Assembly: GCA_017538775.1 (NCBI GenBank)
Contig: JAFYIF010000163.1
Location: 1 to 8,355, forward strand
DNA from: Oscillospiraceae bacterium
Lineage (GTDB): Bacteria; Bacillota; Clostridia; Oscillospirales; Oscillospiraceae
Direction: 5' to 3'
DNA length: 8,355 nucleotides
The notes under the pieces are model-generated. The model searched no databases. It had not been told where the DNA came from and saw only the letters and a list, made by a program, of their open reading frames with translations. A program made the translations under genes and the position numbers. Within the stretch, counting starts at the first letter, position 1; every line of letters begins with the position of its first letter. Positions 6,033-8,355 of this stretch are shown here, in pieces.

Positions 6033-7192
6033 AGCCCCTGCGTGTGCTGTCCGTCTTCGGCACCAGGCCGGAGGCGATCAAAATGTGCCCGCTGGCCCTG
6101 GAACTGGCCCGGCGGAGCGCGCTGGAGAGTCTGGTCTGCGTCACCGCCCAGCACCGGGAGATGCTGGACAGCGTGCTGCGCACCTTCGGGGTCCGGCCGG
6201 ACTACGACCTGGATATCATGGAGGCGGGACAGACCCTGTCCTCCGTCACGTCCAAGATCCTGGACGGCCTGGGGGCGGTGCTGGATGAGGCCCGGCCCGA
6301 CCTGGTGCTGGTCCACGGCGACACCACCACCGCCTTTGCCGCGGCCCTGGCCGCCTTTTACCACCAGCTCCCGGTGGGCCATGTGGAGGCGGGGCTGCGG
6401 ACCTTCGACCGCTGGAGCCCCTACCCCGAGGAGATGAACCGCCGCCTGGTGGGGCGGCTGGCGGAATACCACTTCGCCCCCACCGCCCGGAACCGGGACA
6501 ACCTGCTCCGGGAGGCGGTGGACGGCAGCATCTTCGTCACCGGCAACACGGTGATCGACGCCATGGCCTACACGGTCAACCCCCGGCCCTTCGCCTGTGA
6601 GGCCCTGAACCGGGTGGACTTCCGCCGCCGGGTCATCGCCATGACCTGCCACCGGCGGGAGAACTACGGCGCGCCGATGGAACAGATCTTCTCCGCCGTG
6701 GCCCAGCTGGCGCAGTCCGACCCGGAGCTGACCTTCGTCTATCCGGTGCACCTCAGCCCCGTGGTCCAGCGGGCAGCCCGGGCGCAGCTGGAAGGCCTTG
6801 CCAACGTGCTGCTGACCGAGCCGCTGGACGCCATGGACATGCACAAGCTCATCAGCCGCAGCTACCTGGTCCTGACCGACTCCGGCGGCCTCCAGGAGGA
6901 GGCCCCCGCCCTGGGCAAGCCGGTGCTGGTCCTCCGCCGGGAGACCGAGCGCCCGGAGGCCGTGGAGGCCGGGACCGTGGCCCTGGCCGGGGTGGAAAGG
7001 GAGACGGTCATCAAAATGGTACGCCAGCTCCTGGACGAACCGGCCCGCTACCGGGCCATGGCCCACGCCGTCAACCCCTACGGAGACGGCCAGGCCTGCA
7101 GGCGCATCGCCGACGCCATAGAATGGCGCTTCGGAAGAGCGGAACGGCCACCGGAGGAGTTTCATCCGAATCGCGCAAGTCCAAATTTGTAA
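6029..7192 (+). CDS. wecB: UDP-N-acetylglucosamine 2-epimerase, non-hydrolysing
   Basis: This cytoplasmic enzyme interconverts UDP-GlcNAc and UDP-ManNAc for surface polysaccharide or teichoic acid linkage units (WecB in enterics, MnaA in Bacillus). The 387-residue product has FGTRPEAIKM (residues 10-19), VHGDTTTAF (95-103, Asp98), GHVEAGLRT (117-125, Glu120), YPEEMNRRL (132-140, Glu134), TCHRRENYG (206-214, His208) and LTDSGGLQEEAPALGKPVL (282-300). Asp98, Glu120, Glu134 and His208 correspond to the catalytic set known in this family. NPYGDGQA (349-356) is also conserved. Translation starts at GTG 6029-6031, overlapping the upstream stop as GTGA, with GGGGGA (6017-6022) 6 nt before it, so the two genes are probably coupled. 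The last 20 residues or so extend past the conserved domain. Confidence 0.96.
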   Translation: MKPLRVLSVFGTRPEAIKMCPLALELARRSALESLVCVTAQHREMLDSVLRTFGVRPDYDLDIMEAGQTLSSVTSKILDGLGAVLDEARPDLVLVHGDTTTAFAAALAAFYHQLPVGHVEAGLRTFDRWSPYPEEMNRRLVGRLAEYHFAPTARNRDNLLREAVDGSIFVTGNTVIDAMAYTVNPRPFACEALNRVDFRRRVIAMTCHRRENYGAPMEQIFSAVAQLAQSDPELTFVYPVHLSPVVQRAARAQLEGLANVLLTEPLDAMDMHKLISRSYLVLTDSGGLQEEAPALGKPVLVLRRETERPEAVEAGTVALAGVERETVIKMVRQLLDEPARYRAMAHAVNPYGDGQACRRIADAIEWRFGRAERPPEEFHPNRASPNL

Positions 7193-7209
7193 CTGAAATT
7201 GGAGTCCCC

Positions 7210-7941
7210 ATGAAACAACACGGAGGCGTACTGACCGTAATCCTCGCCCTGGCCCTTGCCGCGGCAGCCGGCGTGGCCCTGCTCCTCGCCCGTGTCTCCC
7301 CCCCGGAGACGCCGCCGGTGAGCCTGTCCGCGCCGCCGGTCTCCGCCCCGCCGGTGAGCGCCCCGCCGGTACAGCCCGGGGCAAGGGTGGTGGAGATCGC
7401 GCCGGACACGGTCCAGACCGTGCTGGCCCTGCTGCGCCGCCCGGACAGCTATTCCCGGACGCTGACGGTCCAGCGCTTCTGGAGCGGCGGCAGCGCCGAG
7501 ACCGTCTACCGGGTCAGCGTCCTGGGCGACAATACCCACATCAGCGTCCCGGACGGGGGGACGGAGAAGCACATCCTGCTGCGCGGGGCGGAGAAATGGA
7601 TCTGGTACGCCGATTCCCCCGCCGTTTACCGCGGCCCCGCCCGGGACAGCGATGCCGACGGCTACCAGAGCATCCCCAGCTATGAGGACGTGCTGGCCCT
7701 TCCCCCCGAGGCCATCCTGGAGGCGGCCTACACCGACTATGACGGCCAGACGGCGGTCTATGTCCGCTATGTCTCCGGCACCCTGGGCTATCAGACCGCC
7801 TGCTGGATCTCCGATACGCACGGTCTGCTGATCGGCGCGGAGTGCTACGACGGCGAAGTGCTGATCTACGCCATGCGCTCCGGCCCGGTGGACCGCTCCG
7901 CCCCGGACGAGGCGCTGTTCCAGCCGCCGCAGGCGGATTAA
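7210..7941 (+). CDS. Unrecognised membrane-anchored or secreted protein with Pro-rich linker
   Basis: I do not recognise this 243-residue protein. Residues 8-28 form one hydrophobic helix (VLTVILALALAAAAGVALLLA) after a short basic start: a signal anchor or signal peptide with no lipobox Cys. A linker follows (30-55) with repeats of APPVS. The remaining part (about 60-225) looks like alternating beta strands, for instance YSRTLTVQRFW, TVYRVSVLGDNTHIS, AEKWIWYAD, TAVYVRYVSG and ACWISDTHGLLIGAECYDG. That style recalls LolA/MucB-like fold domains, which is a guess. ATG 7210 is chosen because GGAG (7201-7204) lies 5 nt before it; ATG 7123 is in frame but sits inside wecB without an SD. It starts 17 nt after wecB, so a role at the cell surface is plausible but unproven. 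Confidence 0.8.
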   Translation: MKQHGGVLTVILALALAAAAGVALLLARVSPPETPPVSLSAPPVSAPPVSAPPVQPGARVVEIAPDTVQTVLALLRRPDSYSRTLTVQRFWSGGSAETVYRVSVLGDNTHISVPDGGTEKHILLRGAEKWIWYADSPAVYRGPARDSDADGYQSIPSYEDVLALPPEAILEAAYTDYDGQTAVYVRYVSGTLGYQTACWISDTHGLLIGAECYDGEVLIYAMRSGPVDRSAPDEALFQPPQAD

Positions 7942-8207
7942 AGCAACAGCACCCCCCCGGCCAGATACAAAATCGCGATATCTCCGCGCTCCCGGTAGAG
8001 CAGATAAAACAGCAGCCCCAGCATCAGGTCCTCCGTCTCCAAACGGCCCGGCCCGATGCGCTCCAGCAGACTGCCCAGCACCCCCCGCAGCTCCGACGGC
8101 GCAGCCGCCGGGGGGCGGCGGCGGGCCTGGGGCGGCGGCCCGGCGGGGGAGGGGAAGTCCTCCCGGCGCTCCACCCGCCCCGTGTTGCCCTGATAGCGAT
8201 TATACAC
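7938..8207 (-). CDS. Small hydrophobic-tailed protein of unknown function
   Basis: An 89-residue protein with a GTG start at 8205-8207. It begins MYNRYQGNTGR, has a Pro/Arg/Ala-rich middle (residues 18-37, PPPQARRRPPAAAP), a helical stretch ELRGVLGSLLERIGPGRLETED (about 39-60, described in two parts) and two hydrophobic segments (LMLGLLFYLLY 61-71; IAILYLAGGVLLL 77-89) ending at the C-terminus. The GTG is preferred over ATG 8276 because the longer frame would lie across the upstream gene, and a GGTGGAG tract is just upstream. It overlaps the preceding small gene by 8 nt, so coupling is likely. From memory, clostridial genomes carry similar two-gene sets in which the second protein starts with MYNRY; I could not check this. 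Its TAA shares two bases with the convergent plus-strand stop. Confidence 0.72.
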   Translation of the reverse strand: MYNRYQGNTGRVERREDFPSPAGPPPQARRRPPAAAPSELRGVLGSLLERIGPGRLETEDLMLGLLFYLLYRERGDIAILYLAGGVLLL

Positions 8208-8355
8208 CGTCTCCACCCCCCAGCTTCTGCCAGGCGGCCCCGGCCAGATGCAGCGTCGCGGCCAGACGCTGGGCACGGCGGAGCTTCGCGGCCCGCTCCG
8301 GTTTCAGCCAGGGGCTCAGGGCCTGTACCAGCTCCGCCTTCCCTCCGCCGCCCCC
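8200..8355 (-). CDS. Small helical protein of unknown function (C-terminal part, cut by window edge)
   Basis: Reading the minus strand from 8355 gives 51 codons open to a TAA at 8200-8202; the start lies outside the window. The visible peptide contains a charged amphipathic stretch (KAELVQALSPWLKPERAAK, visible residues 6-24), then LRRAQRLAATLHLAGAAWQ (25-43) and a Gly-rich tail ending GGGDGV. Evidence that it is coding comes from the helical composition, the lack of internal stops and the tight 8-nt overlap (8200-8207) with the next gene, whose GTG lies inside its last codons. The pattern 'LxPWLKPERxxKLxRAxRLA' looks like a conserved small protein of gut Clostridia, which is recollection only. 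Function unknown. Confidence 0.62.
   Translation of the reverse strand, partial: GGGGGKAELVQALSPWLKPERAAKLRRAQRLAATLHLAGAAWQKLGGGDGV

Noticed and set aside
7123..7209. N-terminal extension of the unknown surface protein to ATG 7123
   Set aside because: It overlaps the wecB end, has no SD, and would bury the signal-anchor helix behind about 29 extra residues.
5939..7384. Minus-strand open frame opposite wecB
   Set aside because: It is a shadow of a fully conserved epimerase gene.
8110..8154. G-run cluster on the plus strand that could form a G-quadruplex
   Set aside because: It is explained by the Pro/Arg/Ala-rich coding of the minus-strand small gene in a GC-rich genome.
8208..8276. Longer form of the right-hand small protein starting at ATG 8276
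   Set aside because: The extension (WPRRCIWPGPPGRSW) reads out of frame across the upstream small gene; the GTG at 8207 fits the SD and overlap geometry.

Overview
The window is GC-rich, densely packed bacterial chromosome with Shine-Dalgarno (SD) sites before most genes. Gene content (nicotinate phosphoribosyltransferase, a Firmicutes-type EIIC membrane protein, a TagO/WecA-like transferase with a UDP-GlcNAc 2-epimerase) and GC-rich coding suggest a high-GC clostridial Firmicute, possibly a gut Oscillospiraceae such as the Flavonifractor/Lawsonibacter/Oscillibacter group. The lineage is inferred from memory of protein style; no search was run.

Layout. Positions 1-3277 hold a minus-strand operon: gltX (glutamyl-tRNA synthetase), pncB (overlapping gltX by 4 nt) and the start of an EIIC-like membrane protein gene that runs off the left edge. 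A 228-bp divergent region (3278-3505) carries a clear sigma-A-type promoter in each direction, with a nested dyad between them. trpS (3506-4513) follows on the plus strand. The gap 4514-4913 holds no convincing gene. It contains a 284-bp interval (4542-4825) bounded by 14-bp perfect inverted repeats, with internal hairpins and two tandem copies of a 27-bp unit. A plus-strand operon (4914-7941) then encodes a polyprenyl-phosphate GlcNAc-1-phosphate transferase, a non-hydrolysing UDP-GlcNAc 2-epimerase with a GTG start (4-nt overlap), and an unrecognised membrane-anchored protein with a Pro-rich linker. At the right edge two small minus-strand genes overlap each other by 8 nt and converge on the plus operon, so that the two stop codons share bases.

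How the genes work together. The left block is housekeeping: tRNA charging and NAD salvage. The transferase and epimerase would start a lipid-linked surface glycopolymer (GlcNAc on undecaprenyl phosphate, then supply of UDP-ManNAc), as TagO/MnaA or WecA/WecB do. The third gene may act at the same surface, but only its position suggests this. I saw no rRNA, tRNA, CRISPR array, transposase or phage gene. Nothing amounts to a demonstrated new system; the most unusual items are the inverted-repeat element and the small overlapping gene pair on the right.
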